Assembly (NCBI RefSeq): GCF_030929605.1
Contig: NZ_JAVFVS010000009.1
Span: 62,001 to 126,000, forward strand
Reading direction: 5' to 3'
Length of the DNA stretch: 64,000 nucleotides
From: Flavobacterium sp. LHD-80
Lineage (GTDB): Bacteria > Bacteroidota > Bacteroidia > Flavobacteriales > Flavobacteriaceae
Made by a program: the position numbers and the translations under genes. Numbering within the stretch: the stretch's first letter is position 1; each line of letters begins with the position of its first letter. This document shows positions 25,796 through 34,611 of the stretch, piece after piece. The notes under the pieces were generated by a model. The model made no database searches and was not told the origin of the DNA. It saw only the letters and a list, made by a program, of their open reading frames with translations.

Positions 25796-27433
25796 TTACT
25801 TTTTAATAAAACGTCTTACTGTTTTTATTCCATCTTTTTCCAATGAAATCAGGTAAATTCCACTTTTTAAACTAGAAACATCGATACTGTTGTTGTTTAC
25901 AGTTTGAGAAGAAACTGTTGCGCCACCTTCAGAATTGATAACACTTACATTTGCTCCAGAAACCTCAGAACTAAAGAAAAGTGTTTCTTGTGTTGGGTTT
26001 GGATAAATCGTAACGCTTGCAATATCTGCGGGAGTTTCTGCGGGAGCAGCTGATTTTGCAGCTAAACCTGAAGCCGATTTAGTAATTCTGAACCAATTAA
26101 TATTGGCTCCTGAAGCTTGAATATAAATTCCGAAATTATACGTTCCTGCATTTACATTTACGGTTTGAGAAACCGTTTGCCAGTTTTGCCAGCCTCCAGT
26201 ATTTGGTACATTAACAGCTCCTAACTGAATTGTTCCTGCATTTAAATCAGATGAAATCCTTGCTCCATTAACAGCACTTGCAACTCTATATTCAATAACA
26301 TAATTTCCAGAAGTTGGGAAATTAATATTGTAATATGCCATCCAGTCTCCTGTGTCACAATATCCAACATTTAATCCGCCGCCAGTATCGGTAGTAGCTT
26401 CTGTTTGAACACCGCTCATAGTATTGTAACTTTCAGCCTGAATTAAAGTTCCTGTTCCCGGAGGATTACTTCCGGTAATAACTTGATTAATTGCAGTTAG
26501 TAATGATTTAGAACCTGTTGCATCCTGAGATAATTCCCAAATCATAACGCCTCCTGCGTTTTGAATCGCAAAAGTTGTTTTTGCTTTGATTGTTGGAATT
26601 CCGTTATAATAAATCGTATTTCCAACCTGATCCTGATTTTCTGCTCCCGGATATTGCGCTACGATATTAGCATAAGAAATTCCCTGATTTGCTGATGCTC
26701 CAAAACCGTATCCGTAAAAAGGCAATCCAATAATGGCTTTGCTTGCAGGTAAACCTCTTCCTGTCCAGTAATTAAATTGATTTACAGCCATACTGTATGG
26801 AGAATGCTGACCAGGATTGTTTGGTGCCCAAGGTCCTGTTGCATCATAAGCCATGATATTGATCCAGTCGTAAGCAGCAAAAGTAGATGAAGGTACATTT
26901 GCACCACCATATCCTTCTGAAAGCGCTGCTGAGATCAGTTTACCATTGGCATGCAACTTATTTGCCAAGGCAATAACAAACCCGCCATAATCGCCATTGA
27001 TTGCCGGACCTTCTAAATCTACATCAATTCCATCAAAGTTGTGAGCCACAACATAATCGTAGAGTTTTTGAATAAAAGCCGTTCGGTTTGCGGGTGTAAT
27101 GAGATTAAAATAATTGTCGCGAATGGCGCCTCCTTCTGAAACAGAACCTCCTCCAAGTGAAACAAAAACTTTAATGTTTTGTGCATGTGCAGCATTGATG
27201 ATAGCATTGCTTCCAGAATTAAAAGTTAAATATCCGTTGGCATCAGGATTTTCAAACGCAATATTAATATGCGTTAATTTACTGTACTGAATTGTACTTG
27301 AAAAAGCATTTAAGTCTATCCAATTTGGAATGTAGGCTATCACTTTTTTTTGTTGAGCTGTCGCTAAGTTAAAAACGCCCAACGCTAAAATAATCACGCA
27401 TTTCTGCAGCATTCTTTGGTAATTGTTTTTCAT
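25796..27433 (-). CDS. Secreted GH18 chitinase-like enzyme with CBM6 and T9SS sorting domain
   Basis: The 545-residue protein has a signal peptide (to about residue 27), a GH18 TIM barrel with the catalytic motif DGIDVDLE (D134, D137, D139, E141 as acid), preceded by KVFVSLGGGS and followed by INIMAYDATGPW. A CBM6-type module follows (about 330-450, QAESYNTMSGVQTE to GANINWFRITKS) and a type-A T9SS C-terminal domain starts near IYPNPTQETLFF and ends RRFIKK. The full DxxDxDxE supports an active hydrolase on chitin or related beta-1,4-GlcNAc substrates. The neighbouring GH64 gene has a nearly identical CBM6. Secretion and surface or extracellular location follow from the sorting domain. Confidence 0.93.
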   Translation of the reverse strand: MKNNYQRMLQKCVIILALGVFNLATAQQKKVIAYIPNWIDLNAFSSTIQYSKLTHINIAFENPDANGYLTFNSGSNAIINAAHAQNIKVFVSLGGGSVSEGGAIRDNYFNLITPANRTAFIQKLYDYVVAHNFDGIDVDLEGPAINGDYGGFVIALANKLHANGKLISAALSEGYGGANVPSSTFAAYDWINIMAYDATGPWAPNNPGQHSPYSMAVNQFNYWTGRGLPASKAIIGLPFYGYGFGASANQGISYANIVAQYPGAENQDQVGNTIYYNGIPTIKAKTTFAIQNAGGVMIWELSQDATGSKSLLTAINQVITGSNPPGTGTLIQAESYNTMSGVQTEATTDTGGGLNVGYCDTGDWMAYYNINFPTSGNYVIEYRVASAVNGARISSDLNAGTIQLGAVNVPNTGGWQNWQTVSQTVNVNAGTYNFGIYIQASGANINWFRITKSASGLAAKSAAPAETPADIASVTIYPNPTQETLFFSSEVSGANVSVINSEGGATVSSQTVNNNSIDVSSLKSGIYLISLEKDGIKTVRRFIKK

Positions 27434-27678
27434 AATAATTGTTTTAATAGATTAATAAACTCGTAAATAAGGGACGGTTATTTGAGTTGTATTTTTTTTG
27501 TCCCGAAGCCTCGGGATAGATTTCAGACTTTAAATTTTAGATTTGACTGTCTATGCGATCTAATTTCGTAGAACTAACACTACCAAATTATTATCTAAAA
27601 CCTAAAGCCTGAAATTGCAGATTTACATGAAGTTATTTGCTCAATTTTAATCTAAACTCTAAAATTTGAAATCTAAAA
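27434..27678. repeat. Gap with small hairpin and weak large inverted repeat
   Basis: The gap holds TCCCGA-AGCC-TCGGGA (27512-27527) and a weak inverted repeat pairing AGACTTTAAATTTTAGATTT (27527 onward) with TCTAAAATTTGAAATCTAAA near 27650-27678. It resembles in layout, but not in sequence, the larger palindromes in this window. The hairpin could terminate the GH64 transcript only in the plus direction, so its role is unclear. Confidence 0.4.
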
Positions 27679-30333
27679 TTATTTTTTTATGAAACGTTTG
27701 ATCGTTTGTTTGCCATCTTTTTCAAAAACAATAAAATAGATTCCTTGTCTCAAATGCGAAACATCAAAACTGTTATTACTGATTTTTTGAGAAGCAACAG
27801 TAGATCCCGTTTGTGAATCGACAATTTTTACACTTCCGCCAGAAAGATCTGTAGTTACATAAAGTGTATTTTCAACCGGGCTAGGGTAAACATTTAAAAC
27901 TGTTTCTACTGGAGCTTCTTCTTCTGGAGCTTTCGCTAAAGCAGTTTTTGCTGTTGAACCTGTTTTTGTAATTCTTATCCAGTTGATGTTCATTCCGGTA
28001 TTTTGAATGTAGATTCCGAAATTATAGGTTCCCGCATTTACATTTACTGTTTGAGAAACTGTCTGCCAGTTTTGCCAACCGCCTGTGTTTGGAATATCAA
28101 CATTTCCTAACTGAATTGCGCCTGCATTTAAATCAGAAGATAATTTTCCGCCGGTAACAGCACTTGCCACTCGGTATTCCATTAAATAAGAACCTGTTGT
28201 TGGGAAATTGATGTTGTTATATGCTAACCAATCGCCAGTTTCTGTGTAACCTACGTTTGATCCTCCACCAGTATCTGTAGTAGTTTCAACCTGAATGCCA
28301 TTCATTGCTGAATAATCTTCTGCCTGAATTAAAACTGAAGTTTGAGAACTTGTAGCAGGAATCAGTTTCCATTGTCCGCAAGTTTGGTTGTTGTTATCCC
28401 ATTGCTGAATAATAGCTCCAGAAGCTGTGCTTGCTCCGGCAACTTCTACAATTCTTCCGCTGTGTCTTGCAACGATTTTGTAATATCCATCTCCAGTTGA
28501 AACCAATACAAACTGTTGATTTGTAGTTGCATTATATGGATATTGCTCTAAACGTGCTCCGTTTGCTTTATTGAAATTGTTGATATCTAAAGATTGTCCG
28601 CTATGATTAGCAATGATTTTATATAATCCATCACCTAAATGCGTAAATACAAATTTTTGGTTATTACCAGAATTCAATGCACCTTGATTGATTCCCGCAG
28701 CATTTGCCATACTTGAATTCCAAACATCCATGTATAAACCGCTGTTTCTGTTTTGTAAAAAGAAAGTCTGATTTCCTAAAGTCGTAGTTCCGTTTGCAAT
28801 AACTCTGATAGAACTTACTTTGTCATTCCATGTTGTGTTTAAACAAGAATTATCAGAATTAATTACGGTTGAAGTTCCTGTAAAATTATCATCTTGGTAT
28901 AAAATCGCCTGATAACCTTGAGTAATTTTTAATGAAGAAATATCATCATTTAAAACTCCTAAAGAATTTAAACGAGCCAGATTATAATCTCCAATAGTTA
29001 ATCCACCTGAGAAACCTGTGTAGTTGCAATCTTTATAAACCGTAATAACATCTGTCGAAGCTGGAACCGAAGGCGTAGTAAGTCCGTAATAACCTCCAAA
29101 AGTAGCAATGACTTTTGTTGGTTGCGGCGAATGTAAAGATGGCGACTGATCTGCAACATCATCATAAGCAAAACCATAAGCCAGATTATCAACATTAATT
29201 CCCGGTAAATGCCAGAATTTAGAATAATGATTTGTTGGGTTTACCTGATAATATTTTGATGCATCATACCAGTTTTGCTGTCCAGGATTTGTTGTTGTAA
29301 CATTTACAACATGTCGGTTAATTGCCGCCGTTAATTGTGCCTGAATCACAAGATCTAAATCTCCATCGACCAATCTTCTGTCTAAAACACCTTTTCCTTC
29401 AAGAGCTTCCTGAGTACTTGGTCTGTACTGAACTCTTCCTGTACGGCCAACAAATCCTCCAGATTGTCCAACCATTTCAAGCTGTTCGCCAATAACTTTT
29501 CCTTTAAAAACGCCTGCATCTCCGGCATAAAATATTAAATCTTCATTTTTGTATTTGTTCCAAATCGCATCGATATACGATTTTAAGTAGTTTTCGTATG
29601 GGCCTCCTTGTGCATAAGCTGGTGTTTTAGATGGCGCTGTAATTTCGCCTGTTGCATCGTTTACACAACCTTGAAATTCTGCCGGAACATTGGCTTTAAA
29701 AGCAGCAACGATATCAGCATGTTTTTTTAAATCTCCAACTCTTTTTTGGTAACCGTTTGCACCAAATAATTCTAATCCCATTGGATATTTATAGGAATCT
29801 ACGCGTGTTGGATTTCCGAAGAAACCATATTGATTGTTAGTCAATTCGATCATTTCATATAAAATTCCCTGATTAGGATCTGTAGCATTCTGCGGATTTG
29901 GCGAAGCATATCCGGACGGAGCGCCGTTTGCACCAAAAAAGTAAAAATACAACTGCGAACCTTTAGAAATAAAAACTCTACAACCTGCAATTAAAGGCAG
30001 TGTAAAAGTTTTATTCGGAATTTCGCTCAGCTTTGTAAAACACGTTGCATACTTTGAGTTTTGTCCCGGTCCGGTATTTCCTCCATAAGTTGGACCTGTA
30101 ACCGTATTGTAAGAAGCACTCATTGGTAAAACCTGGCTTGTTTTGGCATTTACCCAAACATGGTTTCCGGTTGTATAATCGATCCCTACAATCGCAACAT
30201 ACAAATCGCTATCGGCGAAAGTTGAATTATTACTAATTGTAAAAGGAATAGCACCTTGTCCGTACATTAAAACAGATAGGAATGTCAGCATTACTGCTAA
30301 AAAAAACTTCTTTTGTAACTTAAAATTTCTCAT
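27679..30333 (-). CDS. Secreted GH64 endo-beta-1,3-glucanase with crystallin-like, ricin-type, CBM6 and T9SS domains
   Basis: The 884-residue protein starts with a signal peptide. A GH64 catalytic domain spans about 28-400. Glu163 and Asp179, in YEMIELTNNQ and TRVDSYKYP, are 16 residues apart, the spacing of the catalytic Glu/Asp pair known for laminaripentaose-producing GH64 enzymes. Then come a beta/gamma-crystallin-like segment (about 405-490, ITVYKDCNYTGFSGG), a ricin-type trefoil (about 495-645), a CBM6 module (about 655-775) and a type-A T9SS sorting domain ending KRFIKK. It would cleave beta-1,3-glucan outside the cell. Its neighbours are GH18 and GH16 enzymes of similar architecture. 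Confidence 0.92.
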   Translation of the reverse strand: MRNFKLQKKFFLAVMLTFLSVLMYGQGAIPFTISNNSTFADSDLYVAIVGIDYTTGNHVWVNAKTSQVLPMSASYNTVTGPTYGGNTGPGQNSKYATCFTKLSEIPNKTFTLPLIAGCRVFISKGSQLYFYFFGANGAPSGYASPNPQNATDPNQGILYEMIELTNNQYGFFGNPTRVDSYKYPMGLELFGANGYQKRVGDLKKHADIVAAFKANVPAEFQGCVNDATGEITAPSKTPAYAQGGPYENYLKSYIDAIWNKYKNEDLIFYAGDAGVFKGKVIGEQLEMVGQSGGFVGRTGRVQYRPSTQEALEGKGVLDRRLVDGDLDLVIQAQLTAAINRHVVNVTTTNPGQQNWYDASKYYQVNPTNHYSKFWHLPGINVDNLAYGFAYDDVADQSPSLHSPQPTKVIATFGGYYGLTTPSVPASTDVITVYKDCNYTGFSGGLTIGDYNLARLNSLGVLNDDISSLKITQGYQAILYQDDNFTGTSTVINSDNSCLNTTWNDKVSSIRVIANGTTTLGNQTFFLQNRNSGLYMDVWNSSMANAAGINQGALNSGNNQKFVFTHLGDGLYKIIANHSGQSLDINNFNKANGARLEQYPYNATTNQQFVLVSTGDGYYKIVARHSGRIVEVAGASTASGAIIQQWDNNNQTCGQWKLIPATSSQTSVLIQAEDYSAMNGIQVETTTDTGGGSNVGYTETGDWLAYNNINFPTTGSYLMEYRVASAVTGGKLSSDLNAGAIQLGNVDIPNTGGWQNWQTVSQTVNVNAGTYNFGIYIQNTGMNINWIRITKTGSTAKTALAKAPEEEAPVETVLNVYPSPVENTLYVTTDLSGGSVKIVDSQTGSTVASQKISNNSFDVSHLRQGIYFIVFEKDGKQTIKRFIKK

Positions 30334-30401
30334 TGTTTAGATTTTTTGATTAATAAAATTTGTTTCTAATTAGTAAGAATGAGAAAATAAAATGTGTAAA
30401 A

Positions 30402-30437
30402 AATTGGGTGCAACTATTTAGGATCATCACACCCAAT
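30402..30437 (-). terminator. Probable terminator between GH16 and GH64 genes
   Basis: AATTGGGTG (30402-30410) pairs with CACCCAATT (30429-30437) around an 18-nt loop, and on the minus strand the stem is followed by TTTT. It lies just after the GH16 stop codon, so GH16 and GH64 are probably separate transcripts. Confidence 0.6.
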
Positions 30438-30447
30438 TTGTTTTTAA

Positions 30448-33400
30448 TTATTTCTTAATTAGCTTTTTAGTCCAGATTTTTTGATCTGATTTGAAATTAA
30501 GAATATAAATTCCTTCTCTCAGTCTGCTCAAATCAATTACACTTTCATTGGCTTCTTTTTCCAAATTATTCTGAATAACTAATACTCCTGAATTATCATA
30601 AATTGTAATAATTTTGTTGTCTAAATTTTCAGGAATTGCAACCTGAATATAGTCACTGGCCGGATTTGGATAAATAGCAAAAACAACATTTTCAGGAGTA
30701 CTTTCTTCAACTGTAACATTAGCTTTTTTAGCCGATGATGCTGAACCGTAAGCTTCAATTTCATACAATGAATATCCGTAAGGAGCCAAAGCTTTTGCTG
30801 TACACAAAATTCTAAGATATCTACCAGTCCCGCTTACGGCTAAATCATCAGTTCCTCCGTCGCTAGCTGTTTGTGTATTAATAGTTTCATTTTCTGTGAA
30901 AACATTATCAGTAGAAAGCTGTACTTTGTATTGCGTTGCATAAGCTGCTTCCCATTTCAATACGACGCGGTTTAGGTTGTAATTACTTCCCAAATCAACA
31001 TAAATCCATTCTGTAGCATTTGCAAAAGAACTCGCCCATCTTGAAACTGTTCCGTCTCCGTCAGTTGCTTTACCAGCTGATAACGTTGGATTTTCTTCTG
31101 TAGAAGCCGTTGCAGTTTTAGCTAAAGCCAAATTCACATTAGGATTTGGTGTAATATTTCTAACAATAACATCACTGAAAACTCCTGTTCCTAAAGTTCC
31201 GTTTGCGTGAGACGTAATCGCCATTCCAACATAAATGGTATTTGCCATTGCAATTGTTTTTGGAGTTCCAAGCTGTGTCCAAGTTGTTCCATTATCAGAC
31301 GTGTAAGATGTAAATACATTTCCTGCACGAACTACACGAACCCATTTTGGCGCCGTTCCTGCTGCAACATCTGCAACTGTTACTCCTGACGTCGCATTTC
31401 TTGATAAAAATTCAACTCCTGCAGCTGGTGTAACATCGGTCATCGCATGTTTAGAAGTTGGTGTAAGCGTTTCACGAAACATTACTCCAGCTTTTGCATA
31501 AGTATTTGTATTAGTAAGCGAATTTACTTTGGCAATAATTTCAGCATCACCTGTAATGGATTGATTTACAAATTGAAATTGATCGCTTGTTTCCCAAATA
31601 TCTGTTCCAGAACCTTTAATGGTGAAAGTTCCGTTAGAATGTGTTGCTTCTCCCGCTGGGGTTACTGCACCTAAATCTGTACTAACCCACGGCGAAGGCA
31701 ATCCTGCTGGAGTTTCTGTAGAAACTAAGTTTAAAGCTCTCAGATTATCAAAATAATACGTGTTTCCAGAATTTGTTCCCGGCTCGTATAAGAAAACAAA
31801 ACGGTTTACTTCATTATCTGCAGTAGATGCATCTGGCGTACTTACATAGGTAAAAGTTACTGTATACCAAGTATTCGTTTGTTTTACAACTCCCTGATAA
31901 ATACTGTGTCTTCCAACAGGATAGTTTGACGGAACTGAAGCACTGCTTTCTGCCTGCCATGAAATAATTGATCCAACCGGAGCTGATGTATAAACATCCA
32001 TAGCAAATTTTTTAGTTCCCGCTTTGAAATCTCCAATGTTTGTTATAGTTGTATTGAATGAGAAATTATCATACATTTCTGTTGATTTACGAACATATCT
32101 TCCAACGTTTGCTGAAGTATTAATTCCCGTTGCGCTTGGATTTGCTACGTTTGCTGTATAAGTTCCGATAGCATCTCTAAACGTAATATTGTGAACCATT
32201 TGATAATCTTCGAAAACAACTCCAGGCGTATAAGTGTCTGGAAGTTTTGTCGACCCAATTCTGATGTTATCAATATAATACGTATCGCTTGTGTAAGAAC
32301 CAGAGTTAAACAATAGAACCATTTGGTTAATTGCTAAATTCGAAGTTCCTGCATCTGGACTAGAATTATAGTAGAATGTCAGCGTTTCCCATTGATTTTG
32401 TTTCGTTGTAATCGCTACATAATTACTATTTCTTCCCGTTGGATAATTTGCCGGAAGCGAAGTCGCGCTATTTTCAAAATTCATACTTACAACCGTTCCA
32501 ACCGGAGCTGTTGTATAAACATCAATCATGATTTTATTGGTTTGATTTTTGAATAAACCAGCATCTTCAATCGAAGTTTGTGTATTAAAGAAAAGTACAT
32601 CGTATTGCTCGGTTACATTTCGAACATACTTCGCCACATTTGCAGACGAGTTAACAGAATTTGAACCCGGATTTGCAACAACAGTATAAGTTCCTGTCGT
32701 AGTTCCTTTTATAATTTTATTGATGCCATCGTAGTTCTGTAATACATCTGTGGCAACAATTGGTTTTTCTGGTGTAGCTCTTGTCAACAAATTATCAAAA
32801 TAATAAGTTGCACCAGAGTTTGAATTCGATTCAAAAAGTAGCGCCACATTATTGATCGTCAAAGCACTTGTGTTTGGATCAATAATTTTTTCAAATTCAA
32901 ATTCAATTGTTTCCCATTTATTCTGAACTGTTGTAGTTGCTTTATAACCGCTGTGTCTTCCTGATGGATAATTTGTAGCCGTTGTAACATTACTATTTTC
33001 TAACTGCATAGAAATTTTTGTTCCAACCGGTGCCGAAGTATACAAATCAAAAGAGATTCTTTTTCTTCCTGACACATAATCATTTGCATTGCTGATTACG
33101 ATATTCTTAATATTGAAAACATCGTATAATTCAGAAGAATTGCGAACATATCTTCCAACCAAAGCCGAAGTATTAATTCCAGTTGCAGATGGATTGGCAA
33201 TTGCTTCTGTTAAAACTCCCGTTTTATTTCCGTAAACAACATTTCTGTTCGTTTGAAAATCTTCCTGAATTTTCTCAACCGGAATTGCAGCTTCAGTCGC
33301 TACAGTCAATTTATAAGTATTTGCAGTACAGCCAGAAGTTGTTGCCGTTACCGAAACATCTCCGCCTGCAGTTCCCCAATTTACTGTTACAGCATTTGTT

Positions 33401-34404
33401 CCCTGTCCAGCCGTAATTGTAGCTGCCGGAGGAACAGTCCAGTTGTAAGTTGCTCCTGCAATAGCATTAATAGAATACGTTTTGCTAGTTTCGTTTTGAT
33501 ACACTTTTGCGTCACCTGCAACCGCATATTTATAACTTCCGTCATAAACACGAACGTAATCCACTTGTAATTTTGCAGGGAAATCTCCAGGAATTGGCGC
33601 AACGCCCGCACCATTTACACTTGTATAAGGCGTTCCTGCACTACCTACAGCAAGATTTAAAATGATATAAAACTGACTATCGTTAAAAGGCCATCCGCCG
33701 TTTACAGTAGTATTTGGAGTTGCGGTGTGAAATAAAACATCATCAACATACCATTTTATAAAATTTGGTCCCCATTCTACCGCATAAATGTGAAAGTCTG
33801 TAGATAAATCTGTTGGTGAACTATAACTTCTACCTGTAAAATGATATCCGTTTCCGTCATAATGAATCGTTCCGTCTACAGATTGCGGGTTTCTATGTTT
33901 GGCTTCCATGATATCAATTTCACCTGTATACGGCCAATTTCCGTTAACCGGAAGCATCCAAAATGACGGCCATGCGCCTTGTCCGTTTGATAACTTCATA
34001 CGAGCTTCAACTCTACCGTATTTAAGGGAATACTTTCCTTCTGTCGTTAATTTTGAAGAAGCATAAGGCTGATCTGGAAAAGATCCGTTTGGCTGATATT
34101 TAGCCTCAATGTTTAAGTAACTGTTTGTTCCTTCTTTTACAATTGTTGCTTGATTTGGATCGTAACGCTGCGCTTCGGCATTTCCGAATCCGCATAGTGA
34201 AGGACAACCGTTTCCTGAAATACTCTGCCATTTGGTTAAGTCGACCGTAGTACCGTTAAATTCATCAGACCAAACCAATGTTTTACATTGTGCCTGAACT
34301 TTTAAAGATGGAAGCAGCACAAATAATGCTACAGCCAAAAATTGCTTAAAATAATAGAAATTGTCTTTCGGTGGTCGGCCGAAAAAAGAGTCATTTTGTT
34401 TCAT
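30448..34404 (-). CDS. Secreted multidomain GH16 beta-glucanase (laminarinase type) with T9SS domain
   Basis: About 1318 residues from the ATG at 34404, chosen because the signal peptide (LAVALFVLLPSLKVQAQ) then lies near the N-terminus. The GH16 domain (about 40-290) begins LVWSDEFNG and has the catalytic motif GEIDIMEAKHR (E162, D164, E167). Next come an Ig/PKD-like domain, three homologous beta-sandwich modules of about 170 residues (near 378, 555 and 731) with NYPxGRxSxY motifs, a concanavalin-like domain (about 903-1085), an F5/8-type C module (about 1089-1230) and a type-A T9SS domain ending KKLIKK. The sequence of EIDIME fits beta-1,3(4)-glucanase. The three repeated modules probably bind carbohydrate but match no family I can name. 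Confidence 0.93.
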   Translation of the reverse strand: MKQNDSFFGRPPKDNFYYFKQFLAVALFVLLPSLKVQAQCKTLVWSDEFNGTTVDLTKWQSISGNGCPSLCGFGNAEAQRYDPNQATIVKEGTNSYLNIEAKYQPNGSFPDQPYASSKLTTEGKYSLKYGRVEARMKLSNGQGAWPSFWMLPVNGNWPYTGEIDIMEAKHRNPQSVDGTIHYDGNGYHFTGRSYSSPTDLSTDFHIYAVEWGPNFIKWYVDDVLFHTATPNTTVNGGWPFNDSQFYIILNLAVGSAGTPYTSVNGAGVAPIPGDFPAKLQVDYVRVYDGSYKYAVAGDAKVYQNETSKTYSINAIAGATYNWTVPPAATITAGQGTNAVTVNWGTAGGDVSVTATTSGCTANTYKLTVATEAAIPVEKIQEDFQTNRNVVYGNKTGVLTEAIANPSATGINTSALVGRYVRNSSELYDVFNIKNIVISNANDYVSGRKRISFDLYTSAPVGTKISMQLENSNVTTATNYPSGRHSGYKATTTVQNKWETIEFEFEKIIDPNTSALTINNVALLFESNSNSGATYYFDNLLTRATPEKPIVATDVLQNYDGINKIIKGTTTGTYTVVANPGSNSVNSSANVAKYVRNVTEQYDVLFFNTQTSIEDAGLFKNQTNKIMIDVYTTAPVGTVVSMNFENSATSLPANYPTGRNSNYVAITTKQNQWETLTFYYNSSPDAGTSNLAINQMVLLFNSGSYTSDTYYIDNIRIGSTKLPDTYTPGVVFEDYQMVHNITFRDAIGTYTANVANPSATGINTSANVGRYVRKSTEMYDNFSFNTTITNIGDFKAGTKKFAMDVYTSAPVGSIISWQAESSASVPSNYPVGRHSIYQGVVKQTNTWYTVTFTYVSTPDASTADNEVNRFVFLYEPGTNSGNTYYFDNLRALNLVSTETPAGLPSPWVSTDLGAVTPAGEATHSNGTFTIKGSGTDIWETSDQFQFVNQSITGDAEIIAKVNSLTNTNTYAKAGVMFRETLTPTSKHAMTDVTPAAGVEFLSRNATSGVTVADVAAGTAPKWVRVVRAGNVFTSYTSDNGTTWTQLGTPKTIAMANTIYVGMAITSHANGTLGTGVFSDVIVRNITPNPNVNLALAKTATASTEENPTLSAGKATDGDGTVSRWASSFANATEWIYVDLGSNYNLNRVVLKWEAAYATQYKVQLSTDNVFTENETINTQTASDGGTDDLAVSGTGRYLRILCTAKALAPYGYSLYEIEAYGSASSAKKANVTVEESTPENVVFAIYPNPASDYIQVAIPENLDNKIITIYDNSGVLVIQNNLEKEANESVIDLSRLREGIYILNFKSDQKIWTKKLIKK

Positions 34405-34611
34405 TTTTTTTAGTTTTTTGTTAGTAAAGCTTATCACCATAATAAAACCCGTTTTGCAGTAAACAGGTTATTATCTTAATAATAATCCGACAATATTAAC
34501 AAATAAATCAGGCTAGACTTACATTTTTGAGTACGGTTTGACTACGGTGATTTTAAAAAAATGAAGAAAAAAATCGTAAAACTACTTAGGATTTTACATC
34601 ATAATTAAAAA

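Noticed and set aside
33183-33614. Several overlapping open frames on both strands inside the GH16 gene
   Set aside because: They are shadows of repetitive coding sequence with biased composition and no domains.
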